From IMG/VR virus record IMGVR_UViG_3300030329_005549, positions 1-34,560 of that record: 34,560 bases of DNA; one strand, given 5' to 3'. The notes under the pieces were generated by a model that searched no databases, was not told the DNA's origin, and saw only the letters and a program-made list of their open reading frames with translations. Below, in pieces: positions 7,385 through 15,090 of the stretch; the stretch's first letter is position 1, and each line of letters opens with the position of its first letter. The translations under genes were made by a program, and so were the position numbers. This DNA is from a virus.

Positions 7385-7850
7385 AGTAACAAATAAACAC
7401 GGCGGGAAAGGGCGTCAACGAAAAGACCGAGAGGATCGCACTCTTGGATACAGGTCTTGGAGGCTTGAACAAGCTAGGGGGCTGTATACTACTGACGTAG
7501 ACCAAGTTGAATGGAGAGCTATTGGGGGTAAATTAGTGCCAGTAGCAATTTTAGAACTAACTAGGGTAGATGGAGACAGACGGCCTGTTCAAAAGTACTT
7601 CGATGCTATTATTGATAGGTTTACAAACAGGGACTCCCAAAAGCAAACCATTACATATGTAGCCGATAAGTTAAATGTAAATGCTTTTATAGTCGCTTAC
7701 CTCCAAAACCTTTCTCAATTTTACGTATACAATCTATCCGAAGGCGACGGATGGAAGTTTTATTCAAAATCAGAATACAAGACTTGGCTCTCTTCTTTAG
7801 GGGCAGAGCTTATAACTACCGAAGAAACCGAAGACCCATTCGAACTATGA
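7374..7850 (+). CDS. Unknown 158-residue phage protein, possibly with a nuclease-like fold
   Basis: The N-terminus is basic (KHGGKGRQRKDRED), followed by DVDQVEWRAIGGKLVPVAILELT, then a helical part with VADKLNVNAFIVAYL and LSQFYVYNLSEG. An acidic residue, a beta hairpin and an ExT/K-like strand end resemble the outline of PD-(D/E)XK or VRR-type nucleases, but no catalytic lysine is clear. It ends acidic (TTEETEDPFEL). It lies between the two DNA polymerase fragments, overlapping the PHP gene by 11 bases and sharing ATGA with the cupin gene. Function is not assigned; a DNA transaction role is inferred only from position. Confidence 0.6.
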   Translation: MLVKVTNKHGGKGRQRKDREDRTLGYRSWRLEQARGLYTTDVDQVEWRAIGGKLVPVAILELTRVDGDRRPVQKYFDAIIDRFTNRDSQKQTITYVADKLNVNAFIVAYLQNLSQFYVYNLSEGDGWKFYSKSEYKTWLSSLGAELITTEETEDPFEL

Positions 7851-8209
7851 ACATGGACGCAGGAAAACCTAAAATTGTAAAGAAAGCTTGGGGGCAAGAA
7901 CTCTGGATGGCTAATAACCAAGCTGAAAATTATTGTGGTAAAATTTTAACCATCGACAAAGGCTATAAGTCCTCGATGCATTTTCATCTTAGCAAACACG
8001 AAACATTTTATGTTTTGAAAGGTAGCCTTGCGGTTCATCTATTTAACCTTAGTGAAGGCGAACCTTTGGAAACCGTTGTTGTTAACGAGGGGGAAACTTA
8101 CGAGCTTGACAGGGTGACGGCCCATCAGCTAGAAGCTCTTGAGCAATTAGAACTGATAGAAATAAGCACCTTCCACAGAGACGAAGATAGCTATAGGATA
8201 CATAGGTAA
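7847..8209 (+). CDS. Single-domain cupin, mannose-6-phosphate isomerase-like
   Basis: 120 residues from ATG 7847, which overlaps the previous stop (ATGA). The frame is open back to 7751, but that lies inside the preceding gene. The cupin metal motif is HFHLSKHETFYVLKG (two His and Glu in the first motif) and the second motif histidine is in VTAHQLEAL. The opening KKAWGQELWMAN and LTIDKGYKSSMH match the type II phosphomannose isomerase/sugar-nucleotide cupin pattern. Such proteins act on or bind phosphorylated sugars. Here it sits inside the polymerase operon, which is odd; a link to the glycosyltransferase genes 4 kb downstream is possible. Confidence 0.8.
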   Translation: MNMDAGKPKIVKKAWGQELWMANNQAENYCGKILTIDKGYKSSMHFHLSKHETFYVLKGSLAVHLFNLSEGEPLETVVVNEGETYELDRVTAHQLEALEQLELIEISTFHRDEDSYRIHR

Positions 8210-8847
8210 TGGACGAACATCTACTCAGATTCGATAAAGAAAAAACTTTCGTATTCATCGACTGCGAAACCCTCAACCTTTGCTTGAATTCTTGCCATAA
8301 TCTGCCTTGGCAGATCGCTATGATTAAAGTAAAAGGAGGCAAAAAAGTTGCGGAGAAAGACATTTACATAAAATGGGATACAGATTTAAAAATTAGCGAA
8401 GGCGCTGCTAGAATTACGAGATACAGCCAGAAGACCGTTGATTCGCTAGGTATAGCCCCAGAAGAAGCCTTTCCAACTATAGAAGACTGGCTGGACAACG
8501 CAGACTATATTGTTGGTCATAACATTATAGGCTTCGATGTTTATTTAATTAAGGATTATTACAAATTACTTGGCAAATCTTCAGAGCATCTTTACCCCAA
8601 AATGATTGACACGAGCGCTATAGCGAGAGGGGTTAAAATGGGCATACCCTTTAAGAATGGAGACTCTCTGGCGGAATACCAATACATAGCTTATCACAGA
8701 AAGCAAAAAGGAATAAAAACAAACATGACTTCCTTGGGTAAAGAATTTGACATAGACCATGACTACGCTAATCTTCATAATGCCTTAATCGACTTAGGGC
8801 TTAATGTTAAAATTTGGGAAAAACTTAAATGGCAAATCGATCTTTAA
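8209..8847 (+). CDS. DnaQ-like 3'-5' exonuclease (DEDD family)
   Basis: 212 residues. Exo motif I is FVFIDCETLN (D18, E20). Motif II is YIVGHNIIGFDVYLI (D110). Motif III is LHNALIDLGL (H190, D195), the DEDDh form. The enzyme probably proofreads for the DnaE core encoded directly downstream; the two genes overlap by 19 bases, which favours coupled synthesis. It starts in the stop of the cupin gene (TAATG). In many bacteria this activity is a separate epsilon subunit, as here. Confidence 0.9.
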   Translation: MDEHLLRFDKEKTFVFIDCETLNLCLNSCHNLPWQIAMIKVKGGKKVAEKDIYIKWDTDLKISEGAARITRYSQKTVDSLGIAPEEAFPTIEDWLDNADYIVGHNIIGFDVYLIKDYYKLLGKSSEHLYPKMIDTSAIARGVKMGIPFKNGDSLAEYQYIAYHRKQKGIKTNMTSLGKEFDIDHDYANLHNALIDLGLNVKIWEKLKWQIDL

Positions 8848-11396
8848 CATTCGAAAAAAAATTCAAAGACTATGATCTTGATATACACGGCGTAAGACTG
8901 CCTCAATTCGAGATTGATAACACCTACAAGCACAGGCTTCATGTAAGTGAGGACTGTAACAATTTTGATTTTTTACGCAAGCTGTGCCTCACAGGCTTTA
9001 ACCAATTAAACGTCGAGAAAGATTCTGAGCTTTACAACAAATACGTAGAAAGAGCTAAATATGAATTAAACACCCTCAAAGAACTCGGTTTTATTGACTA
9101 TACTTTATTGGTATGGGATGTGATCAATTTCTGTAAAGAAAACGATATCCCAACTGGACTAGGGCGTGGGTCTGCCGCCGGGAGCTTGGTGTTATTTTTG
9201 ATTGGGGTAACGGGCGTTGACCCGATTAGACACGATTTATATTTTGAGAGATTCGTTTCAAAAATTCGTGCTAAAAAAACAGTTGTCGATGGGGTAACGT
9301 ACCTTGATGGGTCTTTGATGTGCGATGTAGATTTAGACATTTGCTACTATAGGCGACAAGAGGTAATTCAATATCTAGAAAATAAATTCAAAGGCAAAAC
9401 CGCTAAGATTATTACCATGAACACGCTCAGTGGTAAACTGCTGATAAAAGAATGCGGTAAAATTGTTGCTGAGAAAAACGAAACCGAAATGAATGGGGTA
9501 TCAGCGCTTATACCTAAAACATTTGGGCAAGTTATGGACATCGAAGAGGCTTATAAAGAAGAAGATAAGTTTCGTGATTGGTGTGATGATAATAAAACAG
9601 CTTATAAGGTAGCGCTTAAGCTTCGCGGTCTAATCAAAAACAAAGGGGTACACCCTTCTGCCATCTCCCTTTCTTACGAGAAGATGGAGGATTCTTGCCC
9701 AGCAGAATTAACTTCAGCGAAAGACTCTTCAGTGTCTTCGTATGATATGAATTGGATTTCTATTTTTAATGTTAAACTTGATTTGTTAGGGCTTCGCAGC
9801 GTCTCTGTTGTAGATGACGTATGTAAACAGGTTGGGCTAAGTTTGAATGAAATAGACTTGAATGACCCATTGATTTACAGGCAGCTTCAAGACTTAAAAA
9901 CGCCTCACGGGTGTTTTCAGATTGAAGCCGATACAAATTACAAAGTTTGCCAAAAAGTCATGCCAAAAAACATCGAAGAATTAAGTGCGGTTCTTGCTTT
10001 AGCTAGGCCGGGCGCGATGCAATTCGTCGATCAATATGCTTTGTACGTAAATAGTGATACATACGAACCTATCCATCCGTTCTTTGATGATACCTTAAAA
10101 GAAACGGGTGGCGTAGCTCTTTACCAAGAGCAGCTAATGAAAATGGCTAATAAAGTCGGGTTCACCCTCGATGAAGCTGAAATTTTACGCAGGATTGTTG
10201 GCAAGAAAAAGAGGGCGGAAGTTAAAAAGTGGAAAAACAAAATTTCAGATAAAATCAAAGAGAATAAACTAGACCCAGAAATTGGCGATATCCTCTGGCA
10301 AATTCTGGAAGATTCAGCTAATTATTCTTTTAATAAGTCTCACAGTATGAGCTATGCCGCTTTAGCTGCTGCGACAGTTTACCTTAAATTTAAATATCCA
10401 CAACAATTTTTCTTAAGCTTATTGAAGATGACTCGTCATGAGCCCGACCCAATTAGTGAAATTGCTAAAATTCATACGGAGATGAGCGAGTTTGACATAA
10501 AACTTTTACCACCTCATCTTACCCGTTCTGAAATGGACTTTAGTATCGAAGGTGATGATATTCGATTTGGTCTTTTATCCATTAAAGGTATTTCTGAAAA
10601 GTCAATTGAAAAAATAAATAACTTTAAAAATACTTATTCTGATAAGTTCGAAGTATTTATGGCCGCTAAAGAATCCAAGTTGAACATAGGTGTGCTTTCT
10701 GCTCTTATCCAAGCTGGGGCTTTAGAAGGGTTTAAGCAGTCACGCAGCAAAGTCGTACTAGAGGCCCAACTGTGGAACCTTTTGACGGATAGGGAACGCA
10801 GATACGTTATGAACTTTGCAAAGCAAATGGATTATGATTTAGTTGAAATCCTCAAGTTCTTGATGAAGTTCAAAGACGAAAAGGGGAAAGTTATAATCAA
10901 AGACTCTAGGTACGAAACAATAAAAAAGAAATATAAACCATATTTGGACATATATATACTTAATAGTAAATCTGAAAGCTTTGCGAATTGGTATTACGAA
11001 AAAATGCTTTTAGGTTATACTTACAACAAATCCTTGAAAGACATCTTCTCCCAAAGACGAGAAGACCTTTCTTCGATTAGGGAAATTGGAGAAATGCCAT
11101 TTAGGTCTAGGGCTATTTTTGTAGGACGGATAGAAGACACTTACAAAGGAAAATCAAAAAACGGCAATAAGTATTTCAAAGCGGTTATCTCTGATGAAAC
11201 AGGGCTTTTGCCCACCCTCATTTTTAAGGATAAAATGGATGAGTGCGAAAGCCTAAACGGCGGGTTCCCCAAGAAAACTAATATTGTAATTGTAAAAGGG
11301 CAAAAATTTGAAGACGCTATATTTGCTGATATGATTAGCGTTCAAGATACGAAGGTTTTTACCAAGCTTTCTGAATTGAAGGCAATTAAAAGTTGA
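8829..11396 (+). CDS. dnaE: DNA polymerase III alpha (DnaE) catalytic core without PHP domain
   Basis: 855 residues that begin where the palm of DnaE should begin (FLRKLCLTGFNQL). GLGRGSAAGSLV (111-121) is the family signature. CDVDLDICYYRR (165-176) supplies the two catalytic aspartates, and KLDLLGLR (316-323) the third. VHPSAISLS and ALARPGAMQFVDQY follow in family order, then fingers, a helix-hairpin-helix region and an OB-fold (RAIFVGRIEDTYKGKS near 757). The PHP domain normally at the N-terminus is a separate gene at 6626. The stop (TGA 11394-11396) is part of the -35 box of promoter P3. A clear beta-clamp motif was not identified. Confidence 0.95.
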   Translation: MANRSLTFEKKFKDYDLDIHGVRLPQFEIDNTYKHRLHVSEDCNNFDFLRKLCLTGFNQLNVEKDSELYNKYVERAKYELNTLKELGFIDYTLLVWDVINFCKENDIPTGLGRGSAAGSLVLFLIGVTGVDPIRHDLYFERFVSKIRAKKTVVDGVTYLDGSLMCDVDLDICYYRRQEVIQYLENKFKGKTAKIITMNTLSGKLLIKECGKIVAEKNETEMNGVSALIPKTFGQVMDIEEAYKEEDKFRDWCDDNKTAYKVALKLRGLIKNKGVHPSAISLSYEKMEDSCPAELTSAKDSSVSSYDMNWISIFNVKLDLLGLRSVSVVDDVCKQVGLSLNEIDLNDPLIYRQLQDLKTPHGCFQIEADTNYKVCQKVMPKNIEELSAVLALARPGAMQFVDQYALYVNSDTYEPIHPFFDDTLKETGGVALYQEQLMKMANKVGFTLDEAEILRRIVGKKKRAEVKKWKNKISDKIKENKLDPEIGDILWQILEDSANYSFNKSHSMSYAALAAATVYLKFKYPQQFFLSLLKMTRHEPDPISEIAKIHTEMSEFDIKLLPPHLTRSEMDFSIEGDDIRFGLLSIKGISEKSIEKINNFKNTYSDKFEVFMAAKESKLNIGVLSALIQAGALEGFKQSRSKVVLEAQLWNLLTDRERRYVMNFAKQMDYDLVEILKFLMKFKDEKGKVIIKDSRYETIKKKYKPYLDIYILNSKSESFANWYYEKMLLGYTYNKSLKDIFSQRREDLSSIREIGEMPFRSRAIFVGRIEDTYKGKSKNGNKYFKAVISDETGLLPTLIFKDKMDECESLNGGFPKKTNIVIVKGQKFEDAIFADMISVQDTKVFTKLSELKAIKS

Positions 11397-11421
11397 CACA
11401 CAACCAAGATTGAAGTAATAT
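11393..11421 (+). promoter_or_regulatory. Promoter P3, leaderless type
   Basis: TTGACA at 11393-11398 overlaps the DnaE stop codon. The spacer is 17 nt, the -10 box is TAATAT (11416-11421), and ATG 11429 follows after 7 nt. A TATAAT at 11419-11424 is an alternative but gives a poor 20-nt spacer. The spacer has CAAGAT at the same offset (7-12) as P2. There is no ribosome binding site. Confidence 0.75.
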
Positions 11422-11428
11422 AATAAAC

Positions 11429-11968
11429 ATGATTCAGTTCTACAAACTTAATTCGAAGGTGAGTGGTGGGGCTTGTAGCTTCTACCTCAATAAGTCTGAC
11501 GGGTCATTTTTTGGCACAATGGTCAAGCAAGCCTCGTGGGACGAAAAAAGACGCAAGGGCAGCGTAAACAAGGACAGCCAAATCACAGTAAAATATAGTC
11601 CACAAGAAATTTCAGATATTATTTTTGCTATCGAAAACAAAAAGGACTTCAGCGCTTATCATTCTTCAACAAACGTAACTAAAGTTGGTTTTTCTTACGC
11701 GGAAAGTGGAGATAAATCTGGTTTCCATTACAACATTACCCAAGAGCCAAAAGAAGATTCAACTCAAAAAAAGTCCATCAGGGTTTCGCTTTATTACAAT
11801 GAAGCTTTTTACCTCAAAAAGCATCTTGAATATTTGCTTAACGAATACTTTGCGTCCGAAGATGCAAAATACGAAGCTCGGCAAGCAGAGTATCAAGCAA
11901 AACAACAAAGTAAACAGCAATCGAATGCTCCTGCTCAAGAAAAAGCAGACGAAGAAGACCCTTGGTAA
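11429..11968 (+). CDS. Putative single-stranded DNA-binding protein
   Basis: 179 residues: a beta-rich N-terminal part (GGACSFYLNKSDGSFFGTMVKQASW, FSAYHSSTNVTKVGFSY, KSIRVSLYYNEAFYLKKHLEYLL), a glutamine-rich linker (about 150-168) and a short acidic end, ADEEDPW. That layout (nucleic-acid-binding core, flexible linker, acidic tail ending in an aromatic residue) is that of SSB proteins, and the core resembles Whirly/PC4-like ssDNA binders more than an OB-fold. It directly follows the polymerase and has its own promoter P3. Function is inferred from architecture and context, not from a certain family match. Confidence 0.5.
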   Translation: MIQFYKLNSKVSGGACSFYLNKSDGSFFGTMVKQASWDEKRRKGSVNKDSQITVKYSPQEISDIIFAIENKKDFSAYHSSTNVTKVGFSYAESGDKSGFHYNITQEPKEDSTQKKSIRVSLYYNEAFYLKKHLEYLLNEYFASEDAKYEARQAEYQAKQQSKQQSNAPAQEKADEEDPW

Positions 11969-13882
11969 ATGAGTAAAAAGAAAATTCTCTTTCAAAGCGA
12001 CTTTTCGCTTGGTAAAACTGGATTTGGCAGAAACGCAAGAGCCTTGCTTAAGTATCTGTACGAAACAGATAAATATGAAATCGTTCATTACTGCTGCGGC
12101 ACTCCTTATTCCGAACCTTTTTTAAAAAAGACCCCTTGGAAATCTATAGGGTGTTTGCCTGACGATCCAAGGGAACGAGAAATGCTAAATAAAGACCCTC
12201 ACATGTCTAAGAGGGCTTCTTATGGTGAGTATTACCTTGATAAAGTCATAAAAGAAGAGAAGCCAGATGTATATATGGCTGTTCAGGATATTTGGGGCGT
12301 AGATTTTTCTATAAAAAAGCCTTGGTTTAACAAGATCAATTCAATAATTTGGACAACGTTAGACTCTTTACCAATTCTACCAACAGCAGTAGAAGCCGCA
12401 AAGAAAGTAAAACACTATTGGATATGGAGCAGTTTTGCTACAGACGTTTTAAATGAAATGGGTCATGATCACGTTCGCACGGTTCACGGTATTGTTGATC
12501 CAAAACTATTTAAAAGGTTAAGTGATAAACGACGCAAACAACTTAGGGAAGAAAACCAAATAGACGAAAACGAATATGTAGTTGGTTTTGTATTTCGTAA
12601 CCAGTTGAGGAAAAGTGTTCCAAATTTATTAGAAGGTTTCAAAAAATGGAAAAACAGGAATAGAGACGCAAACGGAAAGCTTCTTCTCCATACGCATTTT
12701 GGAGAAGGTTGGAACATAATGAAGTTGGCTGACGAGTATAACGTTGATAAGTCAGATATATTAACGACCTACGTTTGTAAAAATTGTCATAAATATTCAG
12801 TCGCTCCATTCGAAGGAGAAGAAAAGGACTGCCCTCACTGCAAAGCTCAAAAATCGATGGGAACAACGAGCGTTGGCTATGGAGTAACGGAAGAACAGCT
12901 TAATGAAATATACAACCTTATGGATGTTTATTGTCACCCATTTACGTCTGGAGGTCAAGAAATTCCCATCCAAGAAGCAAAGCTTACAGAATTAGTTACG
13001 CTCGTCACTGATTATTCTTGCGGAGCAGAAATGTGCAAAGACGAAGCTTGTTCTTTGTCATTAGATTGGTCAGAGTATAGAGAGCACGGCACAGAATTTA
13101 TTAAAGCCTCCACTAATCCAAATTCCATAGCGAAGCAGCTTGAAAAGGTTTACAAAATGAAACCCAATAAAAAAGCTGACATGGGAAGAAAAGCGAGAGA
13201 TTGGGTTGTCAACAATTTTTCACCAAAAGTTGTAGGTGGGTTCATTGAAAACTATATAGATAATTTACCTAAAATTAATTTTGACTTTTCTTTTGAACGG
13301 GGCGATCAAAACCCAAATTATGTTATGCCTCAGATAGAAGATGACGAAGAATGGATTCTTCACTTATATCATAATATATTAAATGAGCCTGATATTGATA
13401 AAGATGATGATGGTTTTAAATATTGGAAGCGAGAAATAAAAGACAAGAGAACCCCCAGAGAGCATATTGAGAGTTACTTTAGACAAGTCGCTGCGAACTC
13501 TAGCGAGAAGGATGTAATGACCAACTTCGAAAGTCTTTTGGGTGAAGATGATGCTGGAAAAAGAATAATTTATGTAATGCCCGAAAGCGCGGAAGACGTA
13601 TTTTTATCGACTTCATTATTTGAGTCTATAAAAGACCTGTATCCAGAACATAATCTTTATGTGGCTACGCAACCACGGTATTTTCCTATACTTAGCGCTA
13701 ACCCTCATGTATACAAAACGCTTCCGTATTCTAAGCAAATGGAATCTTTTTCGTTTTTAGAAGGAAGTGGAGAAGACATGGGCTATTTCGAAATAGCTTT
13801 TATGCCTTTCGTAAATACCCAAAGGCATCCGTGTTATTCCCACAACGGGAAAGACAAGTTAGGCTTACAACTTAAAAATTAA
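11969..13882 (+). CDS. Multidomain glycosyltransferase: GT4-type, DUF4214-like and N-terminal half of GT9
   Basis: 637 residues. Residues 1-430 are a GT-B glycosyltransferase: FSLGKTGFGRNA near the start, VGFVFRNQLRKSVPNLLEGFK (205-225) and the acidic motif GGQEIPIQEAKLTEL (328-342). A zinc ribbon (C270, C273, C288, C291) is inserted between the two Rossmann halves. Residues 460-507 (HNILNEPDIDKDDDGFKYWK) resemble DUF4214, a domain seen in bacterial surface and glycosylation proteins. Residues 530-637 (RIIYVMPESAEDVFLSTSL, LYVATQPRYFPILSANPHV) match the first half of GT9/heptosyltransferase-type enzymes; the second half is the next gene. It starts 0 nt after the preceding stop. The target may be host surface glycan or a phage structural protein. 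Confidence 0.8.
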   Translation: MSKKKILFQSDFSLGKTGFGRNARALLKYLYETDKYEIVHYCCGTPYSEPFLKKTPWKSIGCLPDDPREREMLNKDPHMSKRASYGEYYLDKVIKEEKPDVYMAVQDIWGVDFSIKKPWFNKINSIIWTTLDSLPILPTAVEAAKKVKHYWIWSSFATDVLNEMGHDHVRTVHGIVDPKLFKRLSDKRRKQLREENQIDENEYVVGFVFRNQLRKSVPNLLEGFKKWKNRNRDANGKLLLHTHFGEGWNIMKLADEYNVDKSDILTTYVCKNCHKYSVAPFEGEEKDCPHCKAQKSMGTTSVGYGVTEEQLNEIYNLMDVYCHPFTSGGQEIPIQEAKLTELVTLVTDYSCGAEMCKDEACSLSLDWSEYREHGTEFIKASTNPNSIAKQLEKVYKMKPNKKADMGRKARDWVVNNFSPKVVGGFIENYIDNLPKINFDFSFERGDQNPNYVMPQIEDDEEWILHLYHNILNEPDIDKDDDGFKYWKREIKDKRTPREHIESYFRQVAANSSEKDVMTNFESLLGEDDAGKRIIYVMPESAEDVFLSTSLFESIKDLYPEHNLYVATQPRYFPILSANPHVYKTLPYSKQMESFSFLEGSGEDMGYFEIAFMPFVNTQRHPCYSHNGKDKLGLQLKN

Positions 13883-13884
13883 AA

Positions 13885-15063
13885 ATGCCTCACATACTAG
13901 AAACATACGCATTGAACTGCGGCGTTAAGATTAATAAGCCGTTTATATACGAACAATATTACCCCGTAGGAGTAGAAAAATATATAACCCTCCACTCAAG
14001 CTCAGAAAGCCAATCAAAACAGTACGACTATTGGGATGAAGTAGTTGACTATATTAAATCGCCCCTCTCCAAAGAAGGGATAGGCATTGTACAAATTGGA
14101 GAAGCGTCTGATAGGGGGATTAGAAACTGCACTTGGACACAAGGAACAGCGTCTTTTAACCAAACGCCGTTCATTTTGAAAAACTCAATGCTACATGTGG
14201 GGGTTAACAACTACGAATCTTCTATAGCTTCTCACTATGGGGTAAAAATGGTGGTTCTTTGTCCGAATCAATATGCTGCATCTTCGGGGCCATATTGGTC
14301 TAACGAAGAAAACGCTAAAGTTTTTGAATCGGTTAGTGAAGATAGAAAGCCGTCTTTTTCTGTCGTGGAAAATCCAAAAACTATCAATGAAATTTATCCA
14401 GAAAAAATAGCCCAAAGTATCCTCGATCTTTTAGGCATTGATTATAAAATTCCTTATCAAACCGTATTCATTGGGGATAATTATTCTTCTATGAATATAC
14501 AGACAGTTCCTTCTTCCCCAGCGCAAACAAGCTCTGAAGTAACATTGATCGTCCGTATGGACTTAGAATTTAACGAACAAGTTCTAGCTCACCAAGCTTC
14601 ATTGGGTAAATGCGGGATTGTTACAGAAAAGCCAATCGATACAGATTTGCTATCTTACATAAAACCAAATATAGAAAATTTAATTTATATTCTGGATGAA
14701 AACGAAGACTTGAATTTTGTTAAGTTTTTGCATGAAAACGGGATCAAGCACGCATTGATGACGGATATGGAAGGAGAAAAGCTTGACAAAATGAAACTTA
14801 AATATCTTGATTACGGATTCATTTTCCAAAGGAGAACCTCTGATAAAGACATGGACAAAATCAAAGAAGTCCCAATGGATTTTCTTCACTTTAAAACAAG
14901 AAAAAAAATCTTTCAAGATGGCAATGTCTACAATAGCGTTTTCGACCTAAAAAGAGATAAAAAAGCTTCAGACATTAATGATTTTTCATTTTCAAAAGTT
15001 GAAGATGCTGATGATTTCTGGGAGAGCTTAGAAGACTATTACATCGTAAAAAAGTTTGACTAA
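13885..15063 (+). CDS. C-terminal half of a GT9-type glycosyltransferase plus unknown domain
   Basis: 392 residues. Residues 1-190 fit the nucleotide-sugar-binding half of GT9: KYITLHSSSESQSKQYDYW, EGIGIVQIGEASDRGI, then LHVGVNNYESSIASHYGVKMVVLC. The matching N-terminal half is the end of the preceding protein, which stops 2 nt before this ATG in another frame. Residues 200-392 (FIGDNYSSMNIQTVPSS onward) form a second region of alternating strands and helices with no recognised family. The pair may work as a complex. The gene has no Shine-Dalgarno site, so re-initiation after the upstream TAA is likely. Its stop overlaps promoter P4. Confidence 0.7.
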   Translation: MPHILETYALNCGVKINKPFIYEQYYPVGVEKYITLHSSSESQSKQYDYWDEVVDYIKSPLSKEGIGIVQIGEASDRGIRNCTWTQGTASFNQTPFILKNSMLHVGVNNYESSIASHYGVKMVVLCPNQYAASSGPYWSNEENAKVFESVSEDRKPSFSVVENPKTINEIYPEKIAQSILDLLGIDYKIPYQTVFIGDNYSSMNIQTVPSSPAQTSSEVTLIVRMDLEFNEQVLAHQASLGKCGIVTEKPIDTDLLSYIKPNIENLIYILDENEDLNFVKFLHENGIKHALMTDMEGEKLDKMKLKYLDYGFIFQRRTSDKDMDKIKEVPMDFLHFKTRKKIFQDGNVYNSVFDLKRDKKASDINDFSFSKVEDADDFWESLEDYYIVKKFD

Positions 15064-15084
15064 TTTCCAAGGATTCATTAGACT
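15056..15084 (+). promoter_or_regulatory. Promoter P4, leaderless type
   Basis: TTGACT (15056-15061), 17-nt spacer, TAGACT (15079-15084), 6 nt, then ATG 15091. The -35 box overlaps the stop of the preceding gene. CAAGGA occupies the same spacer offset (7-12) as CAAGAT in P2 and P3. The first codons ATG AGT GAC are the same as those after P2. Confidence 0.65.
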
Positions 15085-15090
15085 AAAGAT

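Noticed and set aside
8105-8133. TTGACA inside the cupin gene as a promoter for the exonuclease
   Set aside because: The sequence 17 nt later (CTAGAA) is not a -10 box and the next start is about 75 nt away.
11759-12088. 109-codon open frame on the - strand across the SSB-like and glycosyltransferase genes
   Set aside because: It spans two well-supported + strand genes and its Phe/Leu/Cys-rich product looks like antisense translation.
13860-13890. Programmed -1 frameshift joining the two glycosyltransferase genes
   Set aside because: The frames would allow it, but no X XXY YYZ slippery heptamer is in the right register before the stop; re-initiation at the ATG 2 nt later is simpler.
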